Source: Brachypodius melanocephalos (taxonomy: Eukaryota; Chordata; Aves; Passeriformes; Pycnonotidae). Taken from it: a stretch of DNA of 64,000 nucleotides. Below are positions 48,301 through 61,049 of this stretch, one piece after another (the first letter of the stretch is position 1; every line of letters starts with the position of its first letter). The position numbers and the translations under genes are program-made. Location: the NCBI GenBank assembly GCA_013398615.1, contig VZSR01000514.1, forward strand, positions 6,116,462-6,180,461, written 5' to 3'. The notes below the pieces were generated by a model. The model was not told the DNA's origin, made no database searches, and was given only the letters and a program-made list of their open reading frames with translations.

Positions 48301-51300
48301 ACAGGACTCTAATTTATTCCCGAGGAAGGGATGCACCCTCCAAAGGCACTCCACTGAAGAACTGCAATTCCAAGTGCAGGTTAACTGCTGGCCATCCTCA
48401 GTGCTGCCCTCAGCCCTCATCCGGGCTGGTGCTCAGCTGAATGCCTGAGGTTCAGGGAAGGTCTGGCTGTTAGAGCTGTCCTGACTGTGGGTTTGCTTCT
48501 GTGGGTAATTCTGGTTGTCCTGGTGCTGGGGAAGGAAAGCCCAGAGCCACAAAAGCCACAGAAGAATTCTCTTGTTCTATTTCCAGCCCTGCTTTTTAAG
48601 ACACAAAGGGCTTCAGATCAGATGCATTTCTGAAGCTTATCTATGTGAATATTTCACCGCTTATCCAAGAAGAACAAAACCCTTCAAACCTTCTGAGGTC
48701 TATCCATCAAGAGCCTTATCTGCCCATGTCACAATTTGGCTCCTGGCTGCTGCTGCTTGAAGCTTCCTGCCACGGCTCCCCATCTTCCCCCTCCGTGCTG
48801 CTCCACAGCGTTCTCCACAGCCACCCTGTGGCCACAGACTCCCTGCCACTGCAGTGCTGGCCTCTGCACTGCATGCAGGAGCAGCTGCTGCATGCTCTGC
48901 AGCCAGCCAGCCTCCTGAGGGGCTGCATTGGTGCTGCTGTGTCACAGCTGCTGTGTCACAGCCCATCGTCTGCATCCCCCCACACACACAGAGTCTGGGA
49001 GGTGGCCAGAGCACTCTGGCTCTGCCTGGCCCCAAGAATGAGGAACATTCGTCTTTTTTTATGGGATATTAATGAAGCTTGGATAAAGGAATTCTGTCTC
49101 CTCTGTCTGAGGTTCCAAGACTGAAATATGCAAAGAGAATACTTGTGATCATCTCCCACCTGGAAGCTGCTGGTCCCTTCTAGCAGAGGGCTGCTTAGAG
49201 ATCTCAGAGGGCACCTTAAAAACCCAGGCTCTACCCCTTTGTAGCTGAGCATGGTACCTGAACCACTGGGAAGCAGCAGGAGCATGGCAGGAACATGGGA
49301 GAGGCATCAGCACCATCAGGACTGTGGAAATTCCTGGCCAGGTAAAACAGCTGCATAGCCAGAGTTAATGCCCAGTTTGTACCCTGTGTTACTGGAGAGT
49401 CTCTGCAGTGCCCTCTGCTTGGCACCAGGGCCACAGGACTTTTCTCGCTTTGAAGCTGAGCTGGCACAAGGAGTTGTCTGCAGCCATCCTGTCAAAGCCA
49501 TGGCCAAAAACAACAGGGTGAAGGCTTTGGGAACAGCCACCCATCCACAGGGTCACTGATTTAAACTGGGGACCTGGCTGGCTCAGGGCTTGAGAACAGC
49601 TTTTGTGCAGGTCAGAGGTTGAAATCCTGTGCACCAGGGTGGGGATCAGAGAGCTCTGCTGCCTGGTACTGCCTGGACTCAGCCCAGATGCAGACAAGCT
49701 TCAGCACTGCAGTGGCCTCTTCCAACAGGGATCATTTTCCTATGGTCCTTTTCACAGGACACTCTGATATGTGGGTTGTTTTTGCTCTCCTCCCTGTGGT
49801 TTTAATTTTTTTCCTCTGTTTTGATGGTCAGAAGGGTAAAGTTAATTCCCATCTCATATAAAACAATGAATTTGTCTCAATAACGAGAGGCTAAATGTAC
49901 TTTTTATACTGTGGTGTATGATAAGCTATTTATAAATTTCATATCACTGCTGGATCATAGTCAGAGTCTAAAATAAAGTTTTAATTTAACCATAGTTTTC
50001 CAGTGTTGACAGATATGATAAATACTTTCTTTTTTCTATAAAACCTAATTTCAGCAGTGTTTTGCAAAAATCATTAGAAGCTAAGGATTATTTCCCTGGG
50101 TTTTTTTGCTTTGTTTTTCTCCATGTTCCAGTGTTTAGTTTAATGTTACATTCCATTATAGGAAAAAAAAAAATTGTGTCCGTGGTAATTTGTTCTCCAA
50201 GGCCTCTGCTTAAGAAGATGGAAGGATTTTCTTGAGAAGACTGATGGAAAGAGGTCTCAGCTCATGTCACAGAGGCCTTGGGGCAGTTGCAGCACCTCTC
50301 TGAGGTTGAACCAGCCCTCGGGGCACTGCTGCAAAGCCCACTGGCAATTTCACAGTGACTGAGCAAATTCTGGTATTTCAGGTGACCCCACAAGTGAGCC
50401 AAGAGGGCACGGTGGGGCAGGTTTCATGTCTGGAAGGTGAGTTTTAAACACAAGTCTTCCATCTGCAGGAGGGTTGCATGCTGAGTCCCTTCAAAATTTT
50501 TCTGGACCCTCTCCAGTTTTCCTGCCTCCCCATGTAAACAGCTTTGAGGAAGATGTCTCTCTGTGCAATCAATCACTTTCATTCTGCAGTAAATAGCTCT
50601 TACATCAGCTACCATTGTACTGTAGATGTAAATGCAGCACAACAGAGCCCTGCCGTGTTGTGAGGTGAGTGGGTCAGATACTCTGCTGGAACAACAGAAA
50701 CACAAGGAACGCTGAGCAGGAGAAAAAGCCTGTTTTTAAAGTGTTTTAAAGCTGCTGTCTGTCTTCTCAGCCCTGCAGTTTACAGCCCATACTTCTCACC
50801 CTGCCTCCCTGTTAGACAGACAAACAAGAGATGAAGCTGTTTGGAGAGCAAGTCCGTGTTCTGCAGACATGAAAACATTGACACTTGTATCTCTATGGAC
50901 CGGCCTCTGCCTGTGAGGAGCTTCCAGAAACTGAAAACACCCAGGAAAGGGGCATACAGAAGGGGAGAGAGGTCTTCTTCTGGTGGATTGCCATGTCACT
51001 CAGGCTGCTTTCATGGTGATACCCAGAGGACGTCATTGATGCAGCCAGCTATGATAATCCTTTCAGTGGGAACAGGTGCTGGGGGATAATCCTGCTGTTT
51101 TCCTTGGTTATGGTTCTCTTCAGTCACTAAGACAGAGCAAACAGGATTATCACAGCAGCCATTCAGGAGGTGAAGTTTTGGGTGCCGCGTGCCTGGGGCT
51201 CCGTGGACGTTTTTTTCCAGGGAGGTGCTGGCTTTGCAGAGCAGCCTGTCCTGCTGAGGGCAGTGGGAGGCCAGGGGGGCTTGGCTGGCTCTCCCCAGGC

Positions 51301-54300
51301 TCCCACTCAGACTGCCCATCCAGGATGAGGGCTGAATCCCGTATGCAAAGCTCCTGCTCTCTACAGCTCTCCCAGGAAGATTCCTTCCCCAGAATCCTGG
51401 ACACGTGTGGGATGGAGACAGCCCAGCTGGGCATTGTCCCAAAGCCTGGCTGGGCCAAGGCACTGCCACAGGAGCTGGGGGAGGACAAACTGTGGCAGCT
51501 CTGCCTGGGCTGCCAGATTTTCTCTAGCCAGGAAGGTTTGAGGCACTACAAACACCCCGGGGGTTCACAGTGACCCAGCCTGTCCCAACTCCAACTTCAG
51601 AGCAGCTCTGTCCCTGTGTAAGTGCAGGCTTGTGCCTCCAGCAGACTTTAATGGATTGTCAGGTTTTGTTTTAAATCCCTGGAGTGCTGCACTCATCCAT
51701 CCCCTCTCAGCCCAGCTCCACTGCCCTTAGACCAGCCTGCTCCTGGTGAATGTCCTTGCCATGCAAAGCCAATGCCTCTCTGCTCCTGTCCCACCACCTT
51801 TTGCCCTGCTGATAACAACCCCTGACCCCCCCGTGCTGTTCCCTTCTCCACCAGTGAAGGTTCTTGGAATCATGTGAGGTTCTTGGAATCAGCCCTCACA
51901 CAGCCCCTGTGCACACACACCTGCTCCCCACTCCTGGTTTGCTTTGGGACTTCCCTCACCCCTGATTTCAGTATCAGCAAAGCAATGGATCCTGGCTCCA
52001 TGGGTTTGTGACAATCTGGGCTCAAAGCTGTTCTAAATAGCAAACTACAAAATAAACATATGTGCACAGCATATAGACTCTGAGCTCCAGGAATAGGAGC
52101 CAGGGACGTGCAGGGTTGTTAAAGCTCCAGCTTGTAGTCGTGCTGATAAGGCAGTTTCCAAGAAATTGCCCAGCCCTCGAATTCTAGAAGCTCTCTCTTC
52201 CCAGGTCAACAACCTTCTATGGACTGAATCCTGGTGTCACTCCACAAGCAAACACAGGCCAGGCAGGACCTTCTGCAGATGGTACAAAAAAGAGAATCTG
52301 TGCTGCTAAGAAGGTGTCCAGGCACTCTCTGGCATAGGAAACCAAAACACACAATGAGAAGCACATTGGTAACTCTGGTAGTTTGGGAAAGCACAAGAAA
52401 ATGTGCTTCAACTTCATTCTTCTTTGGCCAAGCCTCCTCCTTGCCTGAGAGGGGATGAAGGTGGTATTGGCTGAGCTGCTGCACTCCCTGTGCCAGCAGT
52501 GCTGCAGTGCTGCAACCCCTGGGCTCCCTGCAGGGTCTCCCCTTTTCTGGAGGAGCCCTCCATCAGCTCTGCACCCAGACCCCTGCAGCCCCACACCCTG
52601 CTTTTGGCCAGCTTTAACTTCAGACAGGAGCAAAGGCTCCTTGGGGGAGCAGATTTTCCACAGCATCCCACAGCTCTGTTAGCAAAAATGTTCCCTGTGG
52701 CTCTGGTGGAACACAGGCAGGGCTGATTGCACCCAGTTGTTTGGCTCCCTCATTTCACAGGGATATTTTATAATATCTCATGCAGGTGCAGGAGTTGACA
52801 CAACAGAGCATGCACCATGCTAGAATCTGGCCAGCTTGTGTGTAAACACCACTAGAGCCCTTTTCAAATTCTTAGGAGTTGTTCCAAAAACACAAAGCAC
52901 TTCACCTAATTCCCAATCCACGTGGGGTTTCCCCAGCAGGGCCACCTCTGTGTCCTGCAGAGCAGCCCCAGGTCCCTGCCAGGGCTGGCAGCACAGCCTG
53001 GCAGAGGCTCCCACCTGCTGGACCCTCCCTGGTGGCTGCTGCTCAGAACCTCTGCACGGTGCCATTGCTGCCTGGCAGGAGCACTGGGCATGGCACAAAC
53101 CCTCTGGCCAGCCCTGTGTCACCAACACTACTCTGGGTGAGCCTTTGTAGACAGGGAGGATGCCTAGTCAGTAGCTTTGGGCACCTGACCTGTTTCTTGC
53201 CCATTTTATGTCTTCCAGAGTCTGTTTCTCTTCCTTGCTGACCCTACAGAACAGGGTCATCTTTCTGAGCTGAGGTAGATCACTAGAATTTTGCTGAATT
53301 GGGAAACCTGTTACTTCCCCATCAAAACTTGCTCCTACCAAAACCCAAAATGACTCTTCCAGCACTCTATAGAAAGGGGGAATAAAATCCATGTATACTG
53401 GATGGGCACATGCCTGAATTTGTGTGGGATCCCACACTTGCATGGAGAGTCTGGAGAGTCTTCGTGGGAGACACCCCTGCATGTTTAGGGCTCTCCAGGG
53501 GAGATGGTGGCAGCTCTGGCCCCAGCTCTGACGTGGAGCAGCACACGAGCAGCCAGGTCAGGACACAGGGCTGCTGCTTTTGGGAGGGTGCAGAGCCTGG
53601 CCTGGGCAATCCAGGAAACCCAGGATCGTGTTTGTCCCACTCAGATGAGTTCTGTGGCTGACCCTGACTCCTGCAGCCTTGAGATTAAGGGACTTGGCAC
53701 ACGTTCTGTATGGGCACTTTGTGGATCTTGCAGTGCTGAACAGCCACTGCTGCCAGCTTCTCCCAGGGGCTCATGATGCTGCAGCCTGTGCATTTCTGGG
53801 GCAGACACTCTGGATTTGCACCAAGCACACTGAGTGCTATTGACATCTTTTCTTGACTGAGCCTTTTTTGTTTGAGCTGCTTTACCAAGCTGCCCTGAGC
53901 CTCCACAGGGCATGCCAGCTTGCACCTACAATGCATCAGGCTTCATCTTCCCAGTTAGCCAGGCTCTGGGAAAGTCACTGGAAGGACTCCAGTGGCTTCA
54001 AAATAGGAGTTGACTCATGCCCCATGAGATCAAAGCAAAATGTCTCTGCATATGAAAAAGTATTATGGAAACGGTATCATTCATGCACGAAAGCCACACT
54101 TCAAATTTATCATATAAAATACATAATATTGTAAATGGACAGGAAAAATTGCACAAGGCTTGGTGTGCATGGAAATTACTGGCATGTGAAAAATGTCTCT
54201 TCCCATAAACACAGCTGTGGTCTGTTACACAAGTAGGCATCCAAAACGGGGAAGGTTGGACCCTTTCTGCTCTTCTTCCAAATTCTCCCTTTCTGTAGGA

Positions 54301-56587
54301 GTAATTAATTTCTACACTCATCCCTTGTGTTGTCAAGAGTGACCCAGAGCAAAGGCTTAGGATGGGGTGACCATTATGGGCCGTTGTGGCAGTGTGACAG
54401 GTGGTTTTGGAGCTCACAGACACAACAGCAGCTCCTGAGAGCGCTGCTGGGCCAGAGCTGGGTGCTCAGAGCACCCCAGGGCCAGGCTGCAGCACTTGGA
54501 TCTCCCAGGTCTTTGTGGGAGGTGTGAATGTGGGGTGAAATCCCACCCCAGTGGAGCTGGCCAGCAATGCAGAGTCCCTGTGATTCCTTCAGCCAACGTC
54601 TGCAGCTTGATCACATTCCAGCAGGAGCTGATTGCCATGGTCCAGGGAGCAGGGTTTAGCATATCACCTTGAGGAAACGAGCACAGGATGGTTCTGCAGG
54701 CACAGCAAATGTAACTCTGAGGGGAAAAAAGAATTAATGTGGGTATTAACCAGCAATTTGTCAAACAGCCTCTAGAGTCAGCTTCTGATGCTGTGAAGTG
54801 TGCCATGAAAAGCTGTGGATGCTTCTGTACCTCCTCTGGCTTCTCTGAATCTCTTCAGCACTGAGAGCAGGTGGATAACACCAAGCCTGTTCACTGCTCA
54901 GCAATGGCAGAAGCCAGGATGAACACTCCAGCTGCTGCTGCTGTCCCACCTCCGTTCAGGGGCCATGGGGCAGACTGCAGCTCAGGCTTTCCCTCTGTGC
55001 CGTGCTTCCCTCCCTGGCTGGGAGCACCAGGAGCTGGCTGAGGACACTGCAGAGGGGCTGTCTGTCCCCTCCTGGGCTGGACTTGTCACATTTTCCATTT
55101 ATTGCTCTGCAGTGCCTCAGTGTCCCCTCCCTGTGACACCCCTGTGGCAGAAGATCCCACCACCCACCCTCCAGCAGCTGGACCTGAATATAAACACAGC
55201 CCAGAGTGCAGTGACCCAGAGAGCCAAGTGAAATGATCCACCTGCACCTTTTGCCCATTATTGCCTCAAAGTTGCCCATTTTCCCCCCAAAGTAGGTGCA
55301 GTTCAGCACTGCTAGCCACACTGTGCAAGCCCATCACTGATCCCCATGCTTGCAGAGAAGAGATGTGAGATGGCTGAGAAGACTTGTGGCTCTTATGGTC
55401 TCCTGCCTCAGTGTTATGGGGTGACTGGAATGTTCCTCAGCTAACTGGGCTGTACTGGCTCCCTGCTGGAGCACAGAACTGACTGACTGACCCCCAGTTG
55501 ATATCCAGCTGCAATGACTAAACTCTCCTTACATTCCAGAAATCCGACAAATAAATGTTTCTTGAAAATAAGCTGGTGTTTTTGTTCTGGGAAACGAGCA
55601 AAGCATCTTCCTGGTTGCTGGGGTGCAGAGGGCAGAGCCTCACAAGGACCCACAGGGCACCAAGCAGTAACAGCAGCATCCTGCTTGCCTGCCCTCCCAG
55701 CTCCCCTCTCCTCTTTGATGAGTTTGGAATGAGCTCTGGAGGTGTAACTGCGGAGAGTAATGATGTGTGAAAGTTCACTTTCATTTTTCACTCTACTTTT
55801 TTGGAAGGTGGAACATTTTAGAGTTGACAGTACCATGCTTAAGCCATATGAGGCGAGTAACTATTTTTAACCAGATGGAGATTATCTGAGAGTCTGCTGC
55901 TGAATCATTTCAAACAAGGAAGAAATCACGGAATCCAAATGTAGGCGTGGGAGGGATGGGGGTGGGAAGGCTTTTGTCATACACTCATTTCAATAACTGT
56001 CCAACTGCTTCAAAACTTATGACCACTTAACTGAAAATACCTGTGGATGCATTTTACAAAATGCTCCTGCTCTGAGAGAGGGGCAGATTCTCAGGTTGGA
56101 GCAGCTCGAGAGGTTCCCTGTGCTCACCAAGCCCCTTTGCATCCTGAGCTGAGCCAGATGGGAGAAGACACTTGCCCATCCTGGCACTGCCCTTCTCTGG
56201 GCCCCCATCACGTCCTGCTGGGTGGGGGCAATGTGCTCAACTCTTCTGGGGCCACAGCCTGGGGTGAGAGGAGAAAGGGCAGTCTCAGCCCTGGTCTGGA
56301 TGCTCTTCCATCTGACAGTGAAGAGCACCTGCTTCTGCCTCCTCTTCATTCCAGCACACAGGTCGTGCTTGAAATAAAGAGAGTTTACCAGGTGAAAGTG
56401 GCCTTGTGGATAAACTGAGGAATTATTGTCACATTTCCTTTATCTGACACACCTCAGACTTGCAATAACAGGCTTTTCTCACTGCCAGCCATGGACTGAG
56501 GCAGCCCCTCACACAAGGAAAGGGAGAGCCAGGAAGTACAACTGGGCTACAGCTGCCTGACAGGCCACAGCCCAGATGGTGTTAGAA
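45359..56587. other. Intergenic, no recognised gene
   Basis: About 11 kb of mixed composition. Small tandem repeats include a 12-bp CCCTAAATGGGA repeat (about 47890-47928, nearly three copies) and two copies of AGGTTCTTGGAATCA near 51857-51890. Open stretches up to about 170 codons occur on both strands and in overlapping frames without recognisable protein features, so I do not call them genes. Confidence 0.5.
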
Positions 56588-56674
56588 GCTGTCACCCTGT
56601 TTGTGAGAAATAATGCACAGCCTGTTTATAGCCTGTCACCGTGTTTGTGAGAATTAATGCACAGCCTGTTTATA
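56588..56674 (+). repeat. 43/44-bp tandem duplication
   Basis: 56588-56630 and 56631-56674 share CTGTCACC-TGTTTGTGAGAA-TAATGCACAGCCTGTTTATA with only three or so differences and one length difference. It is a recent-looking two-copy duplication with no coding role visible. Confidence 0.93.
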
Positions 56675-57743
56675 GGCACTCAGAGCACAAGGCTGGTAAC
56701 CACACACACGACCTTTGGCTTTGTGCTGAAGTCTTTGAGCTCCATTGCATGTGCAGCATTGGCTGCTTCCATGCAGGAATGTGGCACTGCTTGGGCACAC
56801 CAGAGTGCCAAAACAAGGGTTGGGATGAACATTTCTGCATTCAGCCCCACCAAAAGCAAGGCTGTGTGGTCTACAAGGCTTTGCAATGGGAAATCAAACC
56901 TCGTTCCCTGACCTAGTTTGGTACTTGCCCACTAGCCTGTCTTCTCAGTATCACTGAAATCATGAGTGAGATACATGCCCTTAGCCCCCTTTAGAAAAAT
57001 CTCTTGGCTCTGATTTCCCAAAATCTGCTGTTCCTGGGATCCTCTGCATTGAGAACAAAAGTCAAACCCTGTCCTGGCTCTGCACTTCAGCATGGCTGGG
57101 GCAGAGTGTGCAGAGATGACACCAAGGCAGCATCTCCTGCACTGCGGTTGCCTCGGCAAACATCCTAAACGTGAGCTGTGAGATCAGGTGGACATTCTGG
57201 CTGCAAGGACTCAAGCAAATTTAGCAAAAGGGCCAGGATATATGCCCTTTAAAAGGGGTCAAGGTCAGCGTCTTCAGCATGGAGAGTGGAGTTCAGGATA
57301 AATGATCTTGAAACTCAATGCTTTTAAGAGCAGTTGTGAAGTGAGAGGGACACAGCAGGATCTGCTGCCACCCCCAAACGCCTCTGCACAGCACCCAGGG
57401 CACTTCACACCCCGGCTCCACCCTGGCTGGTCACTGCTGTCACTGCAGCTGTCACCTTGTGGCTTTGCTCTTGCTATGCAGTGAGCAGCAAGGCTTGCAA
57501 TGCTCCCCACTGTGTCAAAGGCAGAGCAAGCTGCCGAGCTCACGTGTGGACTGTGGAGAGAAGGCTTGCATCTTCCACAGGACTTGGCTTTCACCTGGGA
57601 TCCCCATCCATGGAGAAGCTCAGACCTTCCCTTCCAGACCTTCTCTTCTCCTTTTTCTAGTTATTTCTGACTTCACCCCTCCTCTGGAGGGCTGTGGGGA
57701 GCTGATGGCTCCTGCTCCGTGCCAGCCCAGCCAGGCAGGGCAC

Positions 57744-57775
57744 AGCCCAGCCCAGCCCAGCCCAGCCCAGCCCAG
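57744..57775 (+). repeat. (CCCAG)n microsatellite
   Basis: About six pure CCCAG units. Confidence 0.95.
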
Positions 57776-58850
57776 TCTGCTGCCAAGCTGGAGGAAACTC
57801 CTGGTTCAGCTGGTGTCACCAGACGGGCGTCCAGCCTACTCACACACCACACGTGGCTTGTCCCATCCCTGCCCCTGAAATCTTGAGTAATGGGGACTGA
57901 CACATGTTTTTTCCAGAAAGCAATCACTTCGGATCAAATTAATTCTGTGATTTCCAGGTGCTTCCTCCTCCGCACAACTGATGAAGATTTCCTGAACCTG
58001 ACGGCCAAGGCTGCTCAAAGCCAGGACATTTAAATTAATCTTTTGTTCTTGGGGACTTTCTGTAGCTGGATGACTCTGCATGCCACTTCTTTCTCACTCA
58101 CAGACCTAGGCCCTAAAGCTCCCACCAAACAGACATTTTAGGGGGAAGAGGAGGGCAGGGTGGGAAGTGGCTTGTCTGTGGGTTTGGGGCTGTGGGGAGG
58201 CTGCACTGAAAGCTCTTTGCAAGACCCTCCCTGCAGAGCTGCTGTCTGGGTGTGGGGTGAGAGCAGCACTGTGAGTCCAGCCTGGAGTCCACCACAAATG
58301 CCTCAAATGAGGCTGCAGCTGCATCCCACTGTCTGGGGGTGAGGCCAGGGGTCACCAAGGAGATCCTGAGATAACTGAAGGTTCTGTCTAAAGGCACCAG
58401 ATGACTCTTCCTTCCCAATCTCAGGGGGTGCTTCTTGGGTAGGATGTTTGCATTTGAGCAACACTGTGTCCTGTAAGTTCTCTGTGCATTAAGAGGAACT
58501 GAGATTTTGATGGGAACACCTTGTGTTGTGCATCCATTTCCTCTCTCCCGCTTATCAGGGGTTGGATCATGTGGCTTATGTTAAAGTCTAAAATACAGAT
58601 GAAGCTGTGAAGCATGAACAACAAATGCTACTCATCAGTAGATACCCCAAAAGCACATCCCGTTAATAAGGGGTGACGAGTGAATGAAATGCCTTTTACT
58701 CCCTGATCAAGAAATTTCTGTTCACTGCTTTTTAGCATAATTTAGTGTTGGGTTTGATCCAGAATGTTTTTATTTTTGTGTGGATCTACATTTGCATCTT
58801 CTCACGGCTATTCTATAACCTGACTGCATTGCCAGTATACCTAGTGCTAT
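57776..58850. other. Intergenic, no gene seen
   Basis: Nothing supportable apart from ordinary unique sequence leading into the left arm of the inverted repeat. Confidence 0.55.
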
Positions 58851-58910
58851 AACAGTACAGGGAAGAAAAAATGTGAGGATTTGCATGAATCCATCAAATG
58901 CCCCACTCCA
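58851..58910 (+). repeat. 60-bp inverted repeat, left arm
   Basis: The reverse complement of this arm matches 60177-60236 at 59 of 60 positions, differing only near the inner end (A versus T). The arm contains ATTTGCAT, the complement of the POU octamer ATGCAAAT. Similarity stops sharply on the outer side after one further base and becomes weak on the inner side. Confidence 0.95.
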
Positions 58911-60176
58911 CATTTTCAGAGCCTGTAAAAGACACGGAGCAGAAATCTTGAGAACATACCCCACACCTGTGTCCTACCAGTGCAACCACCAGCACTCATC
59001 TTACAGGTACAACCCCTCCTGATACAGATCTCAAAGATCTGTTGGTAAAGTGTATTTTTTTTCTTTTTTCAAGAAATGCTAAGCATTTCCTCATCCAGCT
59101 TTTTCTTTGAGCAAGAGGCAGTGTCCTGCTGCTGAGCTGCAGCTTTGCCTTGCCCTCCTCATCAGGCGGGTCTGTTCTAGTGGGGTTTTTAAGTGTCGTG
59201 GATTATAAACTAACCCTTTTAAAACGTACAAACCTGAACATGAAGCCTTCGTGGTTACTGCAGTATTACCCCTAAGGGACAGGCCTGGCTGATGCTTTCA
59301 GTAAGGTCACACCCCTCCTCTTCACACTGGTTTTACTTGTGCCTGCCCTTGTGCCCTTGCCTGCCTGCCAGCGGGGAGGTCGACACCCCTGTTACACAAG
59401 CGAATGTCGTCGGTGTTTTCCTTCTTGATTGTTCTGCGTGTAATTTGGATTCCACGAGAGGCGCTCAGCTGATGTCACCGCATCACTTTAATGGTGTTTT
59501 TCTTGGCTGCGGGTTTGATTTTCTTGGCGTTGCAGCCAGGGCATCTCTGCAGACACGGACGCTCGATGGCTGCACACGCCGCTTCCCCTTTCGCGCGCCT
59601 TGCGCTCGCCCCTGCGAGACCAAACTGCAAAGGACTGGCTTTGCAATTCCTCCCTTGCCCATCCACCATGGCCAACATGCTCCTCTGCTCCTTTCATTTT
59701 CATGTATCTATACTTGGGTTAGGGTTGTTACGATACTACATGAAATCTTTAAAGTTTTCATTACGACAGCAGTGCCTAGGAGATGCCTGCAAGGATCAGG
59801 AAGAATTTGTTCTGCACAGGCAAAACCCAGCACTCCTGATCATCAGATTCCTCTGCTCTAACCTTCACATGGGGCAACAAAGGGATAAGGCCAGGAAAAT
59901 AGGATCATCAGGAAATGATAATGCAGTGGTACCCATCATGATAGATGCATGCACTTGGCATCAATCATTTTCAGACCTTTGTCAGCAGCTGTGCAAAGGG
60001 TTTCAGAGGTACTTTTGTGTGGTCACATTTTCCTTGTCCTTTACTGGATGCACATCTTCACAACAGAATGAGTTTGGGATTGTATTTTTTTTCCTGGGCT
60101 GTTTAGCAAAGCTATTCCTTATTCCTGGTAGTTCAGTTTCCAAGGTATCTCCAGCAACACAGCTATCCTAAAACAG
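58911..60176. other. Spacer between inverted-repeat arms, with CpG-rich patch
   Basis: The 1,266-bp spacer contains a CpG-dense patch at about 59370-59640 (including TTTCGCGCGCCTTGCGCTCG) that differs from its AT-richer flanks. On the + strand an ATG at 59491 opens 226 codons to 60171, and a second frame is open for 189 codons (59292-59861). On the minus strand a short frame ends KKIKPAAKKNTIKVMR. I recognise no protein family in any of them. Confidence 0.45.
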
Positions 60177-60236
60177 TGGTGTGGGGCATTTGATGGATTC
60201 ATGCAAATCCTCACATTTTTTCTTCCCTGTACTGTT
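60177..60236 (-). repeat. 60-bp inverted repeat, right arm
   Basis: Partner of the arm at 58851-58910, in opposite orientation. It begins TGGTGTGGGGCATTTGATGG and ends TTCCCTGTACTGTT. No target-site duplication is visible outside the two arms: AGTGCTAT on the left and ACAACACA on the right do not match. Confidence 0.95.
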
Positions 60237-61049
60237 ACAACACAATTTGCCCTTCCTTGTTAGAGCTGGCAGACAAATCATACATGTGTGTTTTGCCACT
60301 TGAGAGTTGTGTTTTCTACTATATTACCAGTTATATTTCTTGCCTGCGCTGTTTGTAAAAGAAAGAAAATCATCTCCCCCCAAAACAAGCCCTTTCTCCT
60401 CTAAATCCATCAGAAGTTAGAATCTGTATCTTCCTTTCCTCTCCCCCTGCCCATGCACTTCTACTTCTGTGCTCTCTGCCCAGGGATGGTCTCCTGCTCC
60501 TTGGAGGAAACACAATGTCAGGAATCACGAAGCTGAGTGAGGTCTGGCAGGGGCTGTGGTCCCTGGCTTCCACACAGGCAGTGAACTCCCAGAATCACGG
60601 AGAGGAAAGAGGGAAAGGGAAAACTGATGGGGCTGTGAGCCGACACACAGACCAGAACAGGCAGACACTTTTGAGAAGGAACCTCCAAAATAAATATGAT
60701 TGTGCAAGACATTTCTGTGCCACATTTCCAAAGAGAGACTTTCCTGTTTCTCTTTCACATATAGCCACTCAGAAGTGCATGTTTGGATACCCCAGGGCTG
60801 AACAAAGAGAAGTTAAGATCATGCTGTCAGCTGCACTCCAGAGCTGGGCATGCAGCACCCTGAGCTCATTCTGTGGAGAAGAAGGAAAGCCATGACGCTC
60901 CAAAAGCAACTAGGGTTTGCTCTTGTGCCAGGATGGCCTCTCTAAAAAAATATTTCTCTTTCTCCTCATCCCTCAGTCTATAACCAGCTAGCCAGTTTCC
61001 TTGCTTTCCCCTGTATGTTGATTTTAGGCCTTTTTTGGGGACAAGCAGC
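60237..61049. other. Intergenic, no gene seen
   Basis: No supportable feature. Confidence 0.55.

Noticed and set aside
59475..59678. Minus-strand last exon ending KKIKPAAKKNTIKVMR
   Set aside because: An acceptor-like CTGCAG precedes it and the peptide looks basic and protein-like, but I know no family with this ending and there is no further exon in view.
59714..59727. Interstitial telomere repeat
   Set aside because: GGGTTAGGGTT is less than two units of TTAGGG and is expected by chance in a window this size.
58851..60236. DNA transposon with 60-bp terminal inverted repeats
   Set aside because: No target-site duplication outside the arms, no TA or 8-bp flank match, no transposase-like protein inside. 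Kept only as an unexplained inverted repeat.
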